Under the pieces are notes generated by a model. That model saw only the letters and a program-made list of their open reading frames with translations, made no database searches and was not told where the DNA came from. From assembly GCA_030041375.1 (NCBI GenBank), contig JASHOA010000018.1, forward strand, positions 62,001 to 126,000: DNA of 64,000 bases, given 5' to 3'. The DNA comes from Acetobacteraceae bacterium (lineage in GTDB: Bacteria; Pseudomonadota; Alphaproteobacteria; Acetobacterales; Acetobacteraceae). Made by a program: the position numbers and the translations under genes. Below, piece by piece: positions 25,622-34,725 of this stretch; position 1 is the first letter of the stretch; the number at the start of each line of letters is the position of its first letter.

Positions 25622-26719
25622 TCAGTCCTCGGCGTTCGCCGGCCGCTCGCCGATGCGCACCGGAACCATCATCCGCTCGCCGTTCCTGTTGACGGCAAGA
25701 CGCACCCGCGTGCCGGGTGCTAGCGCAGCCACCGCGCGGATCAGGGCTGTCGCGCCGTCAACGGCAGCTCCGTTCACTGCAAGGACCACGTCTCCCGGCC
25801 GGATGCCGGCTCGGCTTGCCGGGCCCCCGGGGGCAACGCCGGTCACCAGGACTCCGGTGTCCCCTGCAACCGGGTCGGAGGATTGCGACTCGATCGCCAC
25901 GCCAAGCCAGCCACGACGGATATGCCCACCCCCGCGAAGCTCGCTGACGACCTCACTCACCGTGTTGCTCGGTATCGCAAATCCGATCCCGACCGATCCA
26001 CCCCCGGGTGAGTAGATGGCCGTGTTCATGCCGATCACCTGGCCCTGAAGATCGAACAGAGGGCCTCCGGAATTGCCAGGATTGATCGGAGCGTCGATCT
26101 GCAGGAAGCGGTCGAACGGCCCGTCCCCGATCTCCCGCTCCTTCGCCGAGACGATGCCGGCGGTCACTGTACCGCCCAGGCCGAACGGGTCGCCTGCCGC
26201 CAGAATCCAATCCCCCACCTCGACCGCGTCTGAATTGCCGAACTGAACGAACGGCAAGCTCCTGCCGGCGTCAACCTTCAAGACCGCGACATCGGTGAGC
26301 GGGTCGGCACCGATGACACGCGCGACCAGCGTACGGCCGTCAGAAAACGAGACGACGATGCGCGTGGCATTGCGGATGACATGGTTGTTGGTGACGATCA
26401 CCCCCGAGGGGTCGATGACATAGCCCGAACCGACGGCGCGCACCTGCTGAGTGGTGCCAAAGTGACGCAGAAACTCCTGCTCGAAGGGCGTGCCGCGCAG
26501 TACGGGCGGCAACAGATTCGCGATGTCCTCGCCGTTATTGATCACGGTGGTCACGGCGATGTTCACCACTGCGGGCAGCACCTGCCGAACCAGGGGCGCA
26601 AAGCTGCCGGGCATCGGTTGCGCTGCAGCGCCGAACGGCGTCGCGAAAGAGAGCGCAAACATGGCCGCCAGCACAGCCAGGGCCCGGCGCGCCGACGGTG
26701 ACACAACGGGGACAAGCAT
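25622..26719 (-). CDS. HtrA/Deg-family periplasmic serine protease, single PDZ
   Basis: 365 aa with an N-terminal signal peptide (ALAVLAAMFALSFATPFGAAAQ). The trypsin-like domain shows His113 (VTNNHVI), Asp143 (LTDVAVLK) and Ser217 (NPGNSGGP). One PDZ domain follows (about 260-345, GVAPGGPASRAGIRPGDVVLAVNG), so the length is shorter than DegP with two PDZ domains and close to DegS, but it is exported rather than anchored. It degrades or senses misfolded periplasmic proteins. It is first in an operon with a two-component system, an arrangement that fits an envelope stress response. Confidence 0.92.
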   Translation of the reverse strand: MLVPVVSPSARRALAVLAAMFALSFATPFGAAAQPMPGSFAPLVRQVLPAVVNIAVTTVINNGEDIANLLPPVLRGTPFEQEFLRHFGTTQQVRAVGSGYVIDPSGVIVTNNHVIRNATRIVVSFSDGRTLVARVIGADPLTDVAVLKVDAGRSLPFVQFGNSDAVEVGDWILAAGDPFGLGGTVTAGIVSAKEREIGDGPFDRFLQIDAPINPGNSGGPLFDLQGQVIGMNTAIYSPGGGSVGIGFAIPSNTVSEVVSELRGGGHIRRGWLGVAIESQSSDPVAGDTGVLVTGVAPGGPASRAGIRPGDVVLAVNGAAVDGATALIRAVAALAPGTRVRLAVNRNGERMMVPVRIGERPANAED

Positions 26720-26866
26720 GGCCGGACCTCACGTTCAGACCAGAAGCCGCGGTCTCCACATGGCCTCTCTCCGCCCGGCCCTCAAGATGAACGTGGGCAC
26801 CAGGGCTTGATTAGCCCCTTCCGCCGCGCCAAAGCTGGAGGCTCCTTTGCGCCCGAAACACAGCCC

Positions 26867-28210
26867 GTGACCTATCTCCTGCACCGCTCCCTCGCCGCTC
26901 CTCCGCCAATGGTGGAAAGCGGGCACGGCATCTGGCTCCGGCTTGCGGGCGGCAAGGAGGTCATCGACGGCTCGGGTGGCGCGGCGGTTGCCTGTCTCGG
27001 CCACGGTGAGCCGCGGGTGATCGAGGCGATCGCCGAGCAGTCGAGGCGCGTGGCCTACGCCCATACGTGGCTGTTCGCTTCCCATCCAGCCGAAGAGCTG
27101 GCCGCGGCGCTGCTGGCCGGGGAGCCTGGCGATCTGACCCACGCCTTCTTCGTCTCCTCCGGCTCGGAGGGGATGGAAGCCGCGCTCAAGCTCGCCCGCC
27201 AGTATTTCGTCGAGCGCGGAGAGCCCGGGCGCACGCGCGTCATTGCGCGGCGCCAGAGCTATCACGGCAATACGCTCGGCGCCCTTGCGGCCGGCGGGAA
27301 CATGGCTCGCCGCGCCCTCTACGAACCGCTGCTGGCACCCGTGTTCAGCCATGTCTCGCCCTGCTTCGCCTATCGGTTCCAGGTGTCGAATGAGACCGAA
27401 GCCGAGTATGCCGCACGCCTTGCCGCAGAGCTCGAGGCCGAGTTCCAGCGGCTCGGCCCGAAGAATGTGATCGCCTTCTGTGCCGAGCCGGTGGTGGGCG
27501 CTACGGCCGGCTGCGTGCCCCCGGTTCCCGGCTACTTCGGGGCCGTCCGTGAAATTTGCGATCGCCACGGCGCACTCCTGATCCTGGACGAGGTGATGTG
27601 CGGGATGGGCCGCACCGGCACCATGCACGCCTGGGAGCAGGAACGCGCAGCGCCTGACATCCAGGTGATCGCCAAAGGTCTTGGAGGCGGTTACCAGCCG
27701 ATCGGCGGCATCCTGATCGGACGCAAGATCGTCGAGGCCCTCCGGCGCGGTTCCGGCAGCTTCGTGCACGGGCACACCTACCAGGCGCATCCTGTCGCCT
27801 GCGCGGCAGCCCTCGCCGTGCAGCGCGTCATCGCGGAGGATGGCCTGCTCGCCAATGTCCGCGCCATGGGCGCGCGCCTGGAGGCCGGCCTTGCCGAGCG
27901 GTTCGGCAACCATCCCCAGGTCGGGAACATCCGTGGCCGGGGCCTTTTCCAGGCGCTCGAATTCGTCACCGATCGCGCCAGCCGCGCGCCCTTCCCGCCT
28001 CGGCTGAAACTGCATGAGCGAGTCAAGAACGAGGCGTTGGCACGCGGTCTTGCGATCTATCCGATGGGCGGCACGATCGACGGCACGAGGGGTGACCACG
28101 TGATCATCGCACCACCCTATATTATCGATGCCACCGGGATCGACATGATCCTCGATCGACTTGGCCCGGCGGTCGAAGCGGCCCTCGATGAGGTTCGCGC
28201 CGCCGCCTGA
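26867..28210 (+). CDS. Class III aminotransferase (PLP)
   Basis: About 447 aa from the GTG at 26867, where the family-like N-terminus (TYLLHRSL) begins; a TTG at 26807 would add 20 residues. Fold-type I aminotransferase signs: SSGSEGMEAALKLARQY, the metal-like region FCAEPVVGATAGCVPP, LILDEVMCGMGRTG, the PLP Lys in IAKGLGGGYQPIGG, and HGHTYQAHPVACAAALAV. It would transfer an amino group from an omega-amino acid or amine to pyruvate or 2-oxoglutarate; the exact donor is unknown. It is divergent from htrA and convergent with mscL. Confidence 0.85.
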   Translation: MTYLLHRSLAAPPPMVESGHGIWLRLAGGKEVIDGSGGAAVACLGHGEPRVIEAIAEQSRRVAYAHTWLFASHPAEELAAALLAGEPGDLTHAFFVSSGSEGMEAALKLARQYFVERGEPGRTRVIARRQSYHGNTLGALAAGGNMARRALYEPLLAPVFSHVSPCFAYRFQVSNETEAEYAARLAAELEAEFQRLGPKNVIAFCAEPVVGATAGCVPPVPGYFGAVREICDRHGALLILDEVMCGMGRTGTMHAWEQERAAPDIQVIAKGLGGGYQPIGGILIGRKIVEALRRGSGSFVHGHTYQAHPVACAAALAVQRVIAEDGLLANVRAMGARLEAGLAERFGNHPQVGNIRGRGLFQALEFVTDRASRAPFPPRLKLHERVKNEALARGLAIYPMGGTIDGTRGDHVIIAPPYIIDATGIDMILDRLGPAVEAALDEVRAAA

Positions 28211-28222
28211 AAACGGCGGCGC
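28197..28222 (+). terminator. Hairpin at the aminotransferase stop codon
   Basis: GCGCCGCCG pairs with CGGCGGCGC over 9 bp around an 8-base loop that contains the TGA stop. No T-run follows, so terminator function is only possible; it lies in the short gap between convergent genes. Confidence 0.35.
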
Positions 28223-28264
28223 AGTCGCCTGGTCTCAGATCCGGTTTCTGTCGGCCGCTGCCGC

Positions 28265-28699
28265 TCAGGCGGTGGCGCGGCCGATTTCCGCGCTGCAGTG
28301 CTTGCATCTGGTTGCAGCCGGGTTGAGGTCGTCGGACAGGCACTGCGGGCAGGTCTTGGTCGGAGCGGGGTCGCCGAACACCGCCTTGCCAATGCGGGCC
28401 ATGAGGAACTTGTACGGCATGACGATCACGAAGTACACGACCGCCATGAAGATGATGAAGTAGATGATCGCCGAGATGAACGCGCCAAGGTTGAGGAATG
28501 TGCCGTTGCCGCCGCCCGGCACAAGCTGCCAGCCGAGCCCGGGGCCCTTCACACCACCCTGGGCCGCGGCAATCAGCGGGTTGATGATGTTGTCGGTGAA
28601 CGCCTTGACAAGGTTGCTGAACGCCAGTGCGGTGACCAGGCCGACGGCGACCACGACGACATCGCCGCGCATCATGAAGTTCCTGAAGCCCTTCAGCAT
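28265..28699 (-). CDS. mscL: MscL mechanosensitive channel with C-terminal zinc ribbon
   Basis: 144 aa from the ATG at 28699, chosen because GGAGG is 8 bases upstream and the protein then begins MLKGFRNFMMRGD as the family does. TM1 is VVVVAVGLVTALAFSNLV, the periplasmic loop is Gly-rich, and TM2 is AIIYFIIFMAVVYFVIVMPY. The channel opens under membrane tension to release solutes on osmotic downshock. In place of the usual charged C-terminal helix, residues 117-135 form a Cys4 zinc ribbon (CPQC ... CKHC). The ribbon would sit in the cytoplasm under the pentamer and might bind metal, nucleic acid or protein. Confidence 0.93.
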   Translation of the reverse strand: MLKGFRNFMMRGDVVVVAVGLVTALAFSNLVKAFTDNIINPLIAAAQGGVKGPGLGWQLVPGGGNGTFLNLGAFISAIIYFIIFMAVVYFVIVMPYKFLMARIGKAVFGDPAPTKTCPQCLSDDLNPAATRCKHCSAEIGRATA

Positions 28700-28759
28700 A
28701 TCCGTTCCTCCCATCCAAGGGTCCTGGCGCCGGGCACCATGCCGGTAACAGAGAACGCT

Positions 28760-28863
28760 AGCCCGCGATCGCCCGCGGCGGAATCGTCGGAGGGCGTGAA
28801 TCGCGGGCTCGCATAAACCGCGAGACCCGTGTCGGGCTGCTCAGTCAGCCCGACACCGGTCTA
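28760..28863 (-). repeat. Interspersed two-hairpin repeat, copy C
   Basis: Full copy in the same orientation as B and differing from it at only a few bases (for example CGACACCGGTCT against CGACATGGGTCT at one end). Both palindromes and the TTTAT-type linker (read on the minus strand as CGCGGTTTATGC) are intact. It lies between recX (end 28926) and mscL (start 28699), both minus strand. Nothing else is seen in that gap. Confidence 0.88.
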
Positions 28864-28925
28864 AGGTGATTCGTTCGTTTCTGCGAGGATCTTGAACGCA
28901 CCCCAAAGCGGAAGTCCGGCACTGG

Positions 28926-29504
28926 TCACACTTCGTCCTGGCGCGCGGTGAGCAGTCGCCTCTCGGCCTCCGCCCGCGGCATCGCCAGCGCCGCCCGGGC
29001 GATCGCGGCCGGGTAGCCGGCCCGCGCCAGGGCGGCAAGCTCCCGCCGCCGGGTTTCGGGGTCGGGCGGCGCCCCGGCGCGGAACGGGCCGACATGACGC
29101 TTCCTGGCCAAGATCAGGGCTGCTGTCAGCTCGGCCTCCGGATCAGCGGGAAGTGCTGCCGAAACTGTCGCGCCGCCAAGCCCGTGCCGCGCCAGATGCG
29201 CGGCAATCCCTCGCCTCGACGCGCCCGAGCGCGCCAGCCGCCGGGCCCGCGCCGCGGCAAACGCGGCGTCATCGACGAGGCCGGCCTTGGCCAGCTTCTC
29301 GACCTCCGCCCTGGCCGCGCTCCGTGCCGCCGCCGCTGCCGCTCTGATTGCCTCCGGCTCGCCTTCCGCCGTCCGGGCCCAGCGTGCGATTCGCCGCAGC
29401 AGCACCCGCAAGAGCCCGGCGCGCGTCGTCGTATAGCGCGCGAGGTGGGCGAGCGCCGCTTCGTGCTGGAGCGTCGGATCAGGTGGCTTGGCCGGGCGCG
29501 CCAT
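28926..29504 (-). CDS. recX: RecX-family regulatory protein
   Basis: 192 aa from the ATG at 29504. All-helical, Ala/Arg-rich, with the RecX pattern of three-helix repeats: LARYTTTRAGLLRVLLRRI, EKLAKAGLVDDAAFAAARARRLARSG and SRRGIAAHLARHGLG. RecX binds RecA filaments and limits recombinase activity. Usually it sits beside recA; here it is the third gene after speD-speE (42-bp gap). The family call rests on pattern, since RecX proteins diverge strongly. Confidence 0.75.
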   Translation of the reverse strand: MARPAKPPDPTLQHEAALAHLARYTTTRAGLLRVLLRRIARWARTAEGEPEAIRAAAAAARSAARAEVEKLAKAGLVDDAAFAAARARRLARSGASRRGIAAHLARHGLGGATVSAALPADPEAELTAALILARKRHVGPFRAGAPPDPETRRRELAALARAGYPAAIARAALAMPRAEAERRLLTARQDEV

Positions 29505-29546
29505 GCCGTAGCTTTGCACCCGACCTTGCCTTCGCCAATCGGGCGC

Positions 29547-30413
29547 TCAGGAAGGCAGCAGTTCGGCGATGTAAGGCGGAAGCTGAAAGGCGGCGGCGTG
29601 GACCGCAGGACTCCAGTAACGCGTGCGACCGAGAATGCCGGCGGCGGCCGCACGACGTTCGATCTCGGCCACCGGCAGGCGCGCCAGCGAGACATCCTTG
29701 GCCGCCCAGCCGAGCGTCATGAAGCCGCCGACATAGGTCGGCACCGCCGCGACATAAGCCGTGACGTGCGCGAATGACTTTGCCCGCCGCCGGCTGGTCT
29801 CCGTGAGCTCCTCGGCCTGCATGAACGGCACGCCGCACTGGTTGACGATCACCCCCCGGGGTGAGAGCACGCGTGCCGCATGCCCATAAAAGGCGTCGGT
29901 GAACAACACCTCACCAACTCCGATGGGGTCCGTGGAATCGACGATCACCACATCGAATTCGCCATCTCTCGCGTCTGCTACATAAGCAATGCCGTCGCCC
30001 ACGATCACCTCGGCCCGAGGATCATCCCAGGCCGCACCACCGATCCCAGGCATGAACTGGCGCGACAGGCGGATCACTTCGGCGTCGATTTCCACCATCA
30101 CCGCGCGGCGCACACCGGAATGTTCGAGCACGCGGCGTAACACCCCACCGTCACCGGCGCCGATAATGAGCACCCGCTCTGCTCGCCCGTGCGCAACCAG
30201 CGGCACGTGCACTAGCATCTCCTGATAGACGAACTCGTCCCGCTCCGTGATCTGCACCACGCCATCCAGCATCAGGACCTGGCCGTGCGATTCGCTCTCG
30301 AAGATGGCGATGTCCTGGAATGGAGATTTCGCGCGCGCGATCTCCCGCTTCACGCGGAAGCGCTGGCCCCAGGCAGAGTACAAGCTCTCGTTGACCCAGG
30401 AATCGAGCGCCAT
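29547..30413 (-). CDS. speE: Spermidine synthase (polyamine aminopropyltransferase)
   Basis: 288 aa from the ATG at 30413; a TTG 15 bases upstream is less likely. It transfers the aminopropyl group of decarboxylated S-adenosylmethionine to putrescine. Motifs: LMLDGVVQITERDEFVYQEMLVH, the nucleotide loop VLIIGAGDGGVLRRVLEH, VEIDAEVIRLSRQF and IVDSTDPIGVGEVLF with the catalytic Asp. It lies directly after speD (24-bp gap), which supplies its cosubstrate. Confidence 0.95.
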   Translation of the reverse strand: MALDSWVNESLYSAWGQRFRVKREIARAKSPFQDIAIFESESHGQVLMLDGVVQITERDEFVYQEMLVHVPLVAHGRAERVLIIGAGDGGVLRRVLEHSGVRRAVMVEIDAEVIRLSRQFMPGIGGAAWDDPRAEVIVGDGIAYVADARDGEFDVVIVDSTDPIGVGEVLFTDAFYGHAARVLSPRGVIVNQCGVPFMQAEELTETSRRRAKSFAHVTAYVAAVPTYVGGFMTLGWAAKDVSLARLPVAEIERRAAAAGILGRTRYWSPAVHAAAFQLPPYIAELLPS

Positions 30414-30437
30414 CGGCGTCTGGTGCAAACCGATGCG

Positions 30438-30887
30438 TCAGACGACCAGGCCGCGCCTCTGTTCGGAAAGCTGGATGGTCCGCGGTCGAAATGCCGCCTT
30501 CAGAATGGGCACGGAACGATAGGGATCGCATGCGCCACACATGAAGATATCGATCGCGGCGAAGTCCCGCTCCGGCCAGGTGTGGATCGAGATATGGCTC
30601 TCCGCCAGCACGAGAACGCCGGAAACACCGCCTTCGGGCGAGAACTGGTGCAGGTGGCTGTGCAGGATCGTCGCCTTCGCGGCCTTTGCGGCATCTGCCA
30701 GCGCCCGCTCGATCGCCTTTGGGTCCGTCAAATTCTCGGCACCCCAAAGATCGAGCAAGAGATGTGCGCCGGCGAATTTCACCCCGTCGCGGGTCACGAA
30801 ATAGTCTTTTGCCTCTGCGGAGCGAACCGGCTCCTGGTTCTCTGGGAAGGGCTCCGAGACCATCCCCAGTTGAGCGAGTGCGTCCAT
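30438..30887 (-). CDS. speD: S-adenosylmethionine decarboxylase proenzyme
   Basis: 149 aa from the ATG at 30887 with AGGAG 6 bases upstream. Pyruvoyl enzyme of the prokaryotic small type: self-cleavage before Ser97 in LAESHISIHTWPE creates the pyruvoyl group; His in HSHLHQF and Cys in FMCGACDP complete the active site. It makes the aminopropyl donor for SpeE. It is first in a speD-speE-recX series. Confidence 0.95.
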   Translation of the reverse strand: MDALAQLGMVSEPFPENQEPVRSAEAKDYFVTRDGVKFAGAHLLLDLWGAENLTDPKAIERALADAAKAAKATILHSHLHQFSPEGGVSGVLVLAESHISIHTWPERDFAAIDIFMCGACDPYRSVPILKAAFRPRTIQLSEQRRGLVV

Positions 30888-31004
30888 CGCGTACTCCTGC
30901 AACCAAAAGACAGCCTCTCGGGCGGAGCGTCTCCGCGCCGGCGGGCCAAGACGCGCGCACATAGGCACAAGGGGCCGCCGATGCAAGAGGAAATGTGCGA
31001 TGTT

Positions 31005-34000
31005 TCAGGGCACGAGTTGCATCGTCGCGCCGATTGCCTTCAGCTCGCGCGGCAATCGCCCGGCGATTACCGTCTCGCGACCGACCTCGGCAAGATCACC
31101 CAAACCCTCTGCCGGCGGGTCCGTCAGCAGCCGGAACAAGCTGCCGAGCGAATCCTCTCCCATCCGCCCGCCATAATCCCGCCTGAGCAGAGCAAGCTTC
31201 GCGGTGTCTCCCGCTTGCGCAGCGGCGCTCGCCAGGCGCACCAGCATCGTGCGATCGGCATTGGTCAAGGCTCCGCTTGGCGCCACCGTGTTCGCCACGA
31301 GATCGGCCAGCGCAGCCTCGGCGCCCGCCCAGTTTCCCTCTTTTTGCAAGAGATCCGCGGCCAGTGCCGTGGCGGCGGAATCGTTCACAGCCGAAAGGGC
31401 AGAAACGGCCTGCGCCGTGTGGCCCTGGGCTGCCACAGCGCGTGCGTAAATCATTGTGCGCCGCACGGCGAGTGCGTGTGGCAGATCTGCCGAGCGCGAG
31501 GCGGAAAGCGCGGCCAGAGCACCGGCCGGATCGCCCCGTCCCAGCTGCACCTCGGCAAGCCTGGCGCCGATATCGGCTTGAGGAGCACCCGCTGGAGCTG
31601 CCGCCATCAGCTTCTCCAGTACCGGTTCGGCGCGATTGGGCAGATCGAGAGCGAGCAGCCGGTCTGCCAGCATCTCCGCGAGCTTCTCCCCTTCCGTGCC
31701 GGGTGGGATGAGATCGGCGTTGTCTTCGATCAGGCTGGCCAGCTCGAGCGGTGGCACCCGCCCGGCCGCCTGGCCCGCAAACAGGCTGCGGAAGGTCGCT
31801 TCGCGGGCGCTTTCTACCGCGGCTGCCTCGGCCGGGAAAAGCTGCTCCGTTTCACCAAGCAGGGCCATGGCCTGCCGCCACTCTCCCGCCTTGGCCCTGA
31901 GTTCTGCGACTTTCAGCCGAAGCTGAAGCTCGTGCCGGCCGCCTCGCCAGTCGTAGAACTGGCGCGAGAGTGCATCCGCCGCCTCCCTGGGGCCGATGGC
32001 GCCAGTGGCAAGACGGAGGAGCACGAGGCGGCTGGCAGCACGGGCGGCGACGCGCCGGTCAAGCGAGTGTGAGAGTCGCTCCCAGGCGGCGAGGACTTCC
32101 CGCGTCTTGCCGTGCCTGGCCTGCAGCAGAGCGCGGTCGAAATCGAGCGCCGGCGTCGCCGGCAGATCGTTCAAGAAAAGCTGCGCCGCAGCAAACTTCC
32201 CACCCTCGATCATGGCCTCGGCCGCGATCGGGGAAAGGAAATCGCGGAGTGGTTCCGGATAAGCAAGGATCAGGCCGGCCGTGGCAGCGAAGACCGGTGC
32301 CGTGCCGGCCGGATCCTGGTGCAGGAGGGCAGCGCGCGTCGCGCGCCAGAGATCGATCTCGTCGGTGCCGGAAAGCCTTGGATCATCGAGCCCGGAAGAC
32401 TGGTCAAGCCGCCCGGAGAGCAGGGCGGCGATCGCCGCCAGCCCTTTCGCGTCCGCATCATTCGCGTGGCGCGGATCATCGATACGGGCAAGCTCGATCA
32501 GGGCAGCAGCCTCGGGCCCCATGCCAAGCGCAACCAGCGTTTGCGTCTCGGCGAGCCTTGCTGCGAAACGATCGAGCGGCGGTGCGGCAACGACCGCGTC
32601 GAGTTCTTGATGCAGCCGCCGCGCCAGGGCGGCCAGGGGACGTGCCGGAAAGTCGAACCGGCAGGTCAGTGTCGCAGCACTTTCGAGCGCGGCGAGGTTC
32701 GGCGCCTCTGCCGAGAGAGGCAAGCCCGGCACGCCGTTTTCGCCAAGGCTGAACCCGTCAAGTGCCACCCGCAGCACCAGCCGATCCGTCAGCGGCTCGA
32801 CCACCACGCCGAGCCAGGTCCGGAGCAGCGCGAAGCTCGGCAACCGCCGTGTGACCGCAATCGCCTGGCCCGGCACGCGGACCGTCCCGACGAGCAGATT
32901 GGTCCCGCTCATCGCATCGGGCACCAGCACCACTGCTGCGGCCGCCGCCAGCTTCAGGCTGAACTGCCCCGCATCGACATTCGAGACGATGGCCCGTGCC
33001 GTCGACGGCGCGGCGGTGATCCCAACCACCCAACCTTCGTCGCGGTGCCAGAGCCGGAGCCGGAGCGTTGGCGGCAATGGCAGGCGCAGCAACGTGCCGG
33101 CCGGAAGCAGGCTCACCCGTGCCGTCCCGAAGGCCGGGTCCCCGGCCAGCGCGGACATGTCGATCGGCCGAGCTCTGTCGAACACGACGATCCCGTCATC
33201 GCCGCGGCGGAATGCCGCCGCGCCGGTGCGCGGACCGAACGGAACGAGCAGTGCCGCTTCCGCGCCGGGAGGTGCCGCAATCCGGTGCGCCGCAATGGCC
33301 AGCGGGCCAAGTTCGGTCGCCGGAATCGGGGGGTTCGCAGCCTCTGCCGGCGCAACCGGAGGAGTGACGATTGCGGGAGGATTGGAAGCCGCTGAAGGAT
33401 GCCTGGCAGTCCCGTTCGACGTCGCGTTGCCAGGCGCACTGGCGGCCCCGGAAGTCGTCGTGGCCGGCTTCGAGCCCGGCGATCGGATCGCCGCCGGCTG
33501 TGCCGCGGGGCGTGGCAGAGCCGCCCGGACCAATGATTGCGGCAGCGGGGGCAAGGGAAGCGGAATCGAGGGCGGCGGCATTGGCAACGCCGCCGCAGCC
33601 AGTTTGGGATCGGAGAGCGCCGATGCCGCGGAAAGAGGATCAGGATCGCGCATCACGCTGTGGGCGAAAGTCGGGTTGAGCACGTCGAGCACAATCCGGT
33701 TATCCACCCTGAAATCCTTGACCACGGCACCCGGTACGACCGTGATGCGGGCCTCACCCGCCCCGGCCACGAACCCGGTGACATTGCGCGGGAGCAGTGC
33801 TGGCGTGCCGATCGGCGCCGCATCACCGAAGCTCACCACGACCAGAGCGCCCTGGCGCACGACGCTGTAGGGGACGACGCTCGGAAAATCGAACACGAGG
33901 CGCCCGTAGCTGGAATGATTCCCGCCCCGGACACCGACCGTGGGCTCGGCGGCGACGGCAGTTCGGGCGAGCAGCATCGCGATCAGGAGAGCGGCGGCTA

Positions 34001-34064
34001 CCGCGCACCAGATCCGCGCTCTGCCCCACCGACGCGAATCCCTCGAATGCCGATCAGCACGCAT
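31005..34064 (-). CDS. Large exported TPR protein of the flagellar operon
   Basis: 1019 aa from the ATG at 34064 (GGAGGG 7 bases upstream). A long signal sequence with an SRRWGR stretch and a hydrophobic core places it in the periplasm or anchored at the inner membrane. Residues about 45-150 form a beta-rich region resembling an AMIN-type domain (YGRLVFDFPSVVPYSV, VDNRIVLDVLNP). Next comes a Pro/Ala-rich linker, a second beta-rich part (SLLPAGTLLRLPLPPT), and from about 500 a long helical series of TPR-like units (AAAQLFLNDLPATPALDFDRALLQARHG). It is the last gene after fliL-fliM-motE, so a role in flagellar motor or envelope assembly is inferred; no named family is recognised. Confidence 0.65.
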   Translation of the reverse strand: MRADRHSRDSRRWGRARIWCAVAAALLIAMLLARTAVAAEPTVGVRGGNHSSYGRLVFDFPSVVPYSVVRQGALVVVSFGDAAPIGTPALLPRNVTGFVAGAGEARITVVPGAVVKDFRVDNRIVLDVLNPTFAHSVMRDPDPLSAASALSDPKLAAAALPMPPPSIPLPLPPLPQSLVRAALPRPAAQPAAIRSPGSKPATTTSGAASAPGNATSNGTARHPSAASNPPAIVTPPVAPAEAANPPIPATELGPLAIAAHRIAAPPGAEAALLVPFGPRTGAAAFRRGDDGIVVFDRARPIDMSALAGDPAFGTARVSLLPAGTLLRLPLPPTLRLRLWHRDEGWVVGITAAPSTARAIVSNVDAGQFSLKLAAAAAVVLVPDAMSGTNLLVGTVRVPGQAIAVTRRLPSFALLRTWLGVVVEPLTDRLVLRVALDGFSLGENGVPGLPLSAEAPNLAALESAATLTCRFDFPARPLAALARRLHQELDAVVAAPPLDRFAARLAETQTLVALGMGPEAAALIELARIDDPRHANDADAKGLAAIAALLSGRLDQSSGLDDPRLSGTDEIDLWRATRAALLHQDPAGTAPVFAATAGLILAYPEPLRDFLSPIAAEAMIEGGKFAAAQLFLNDLPATPALDFDRALLQARHGKTREVLAAWERLSHSLDRRVAARAASRLVLLRLATGAIGPREAADALSRQFYDWRGGRHELQLRLKVAELRAKAGEWRQAMALLGETEQLFPAEAAAVESAREATFRSLFAGQAAGRVPPLELASLIEDNADLIPPGTEGEKLAEMLADRLLALDLPNRAEPVLEKLMAAAPAGAPQADIGARLAEVQLGRGDPAGALAALSASRSADLPHALAVRRTMIYARAVAAQGHTAQAVSALSAVNDSAATALAADLLQKEGNWAGAEAALADLVANTVAPSGALTNADRTMLVRLASAAAQAGDTAKLALLRRDYGGRMGEDSLGSLFRLLTDPPAEGLGDLAEVGRETVIAGRLPRELKAIGATMQLVP

Positions 34065-34112
34065 TTTCGTGCCCTCCGCAGTGGCACCCACAGCCGAAAC
34101 CAAGCCCGACGA

Positions 34113-34721
34113 TCAGGTCCCTCCGCCGCCTGCCCCACCCGGCAGGGCAGCAAGGCGCGCGGTCAAGGCGCGCGCCTTGTCCGGTTGCATCGCGGCCAGG
34201 ATGGGCGCCGCCTTGCGCTCGTTCATGCGGCGCATGACGCCGAGCAGTACCGCCATCGGCAGGCCGTCGAAGATCGCCGCCGCACTTCGCGGCTGCATAT
34301 TCTGGTAGAGTTGCACCAGCGCCTGCCATTTGGCGTCGTTCTGCTGCTGTTGCGCTGCGCTTTCGGCGGCGAGTTTCTTTTGCAGGGAGGCCAGTTCCGC
34401 AACCCTCCCGGCAAGCTCTTTTTCCGCGGCCTTCAGTACCGATTCGCGAAGGTCCAGTGCCGCGGCGCGCTGCTCGATGAGCGCGCTGCGCTGATGCAGA
34501 TCGAGCAGAAGCTGCCGCTCGGCCGGGCTCTCGACCGGCGCGGGCGGGCAAGCCGGAAGAGCCGCCTGAGACGGCGCGGCGGCAGCCGGCGCCGCAACGG
34601 GCGCACCGCTCGCCGCAGGCGCCGCCGCCCGCACCAGCGCGACCGATTTCACGCCGAGCAGAGCGGCCATGAGAATGATCGTCAGCGGCAACAGGCGTGG
34701 CAGGGAAAGCCTGCGCAGCAT
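34113..34721 (-). CDS. MotE-like flagellar protein (MgtE/FliG N-domain type)
   Basis: 202 aa from the ATG at 34721; upstream in-frame codons overlap the preceding gene and were rejected. An N-terminal membrane helix (LLPLTIILMAALLGVKSVAL), an Ala/Pro stretch, a coiled coil (about 75-135, ERQLLLDLHQRSALIEQRAA, ELASLQKKLAAESAAQQQQ) and a C-terminal MgtE/FliG-type helical domain (YQNMQPRSAAAIFDGLP, RKAAPILAAMQPDKARALT). MotE in rhizobia is a periplasmic chaperone for the motor protein MotC; the layout matches but the exact partner here is unknown. Confidence 0.78.
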   Translation of the reverse strand: MLRRLSLPRLLPLTIILMAALLGVKSVALVRAAAPAASGAPVAAPAAAAPSQAALPACPPAPVESPAERQLLLDLHQRSALIEQRAAALDLRESVLKAAEKELAGRVAELASLQKKLAAESAAQQQQNDAKWQALVQLYQNMQPRSAAAIFDGLPMAVLLGVMRRMNERKAAPILAAMQPDKARALTARLAALPGGAGGGGT

Positions 34722-34725
34722 CTTC

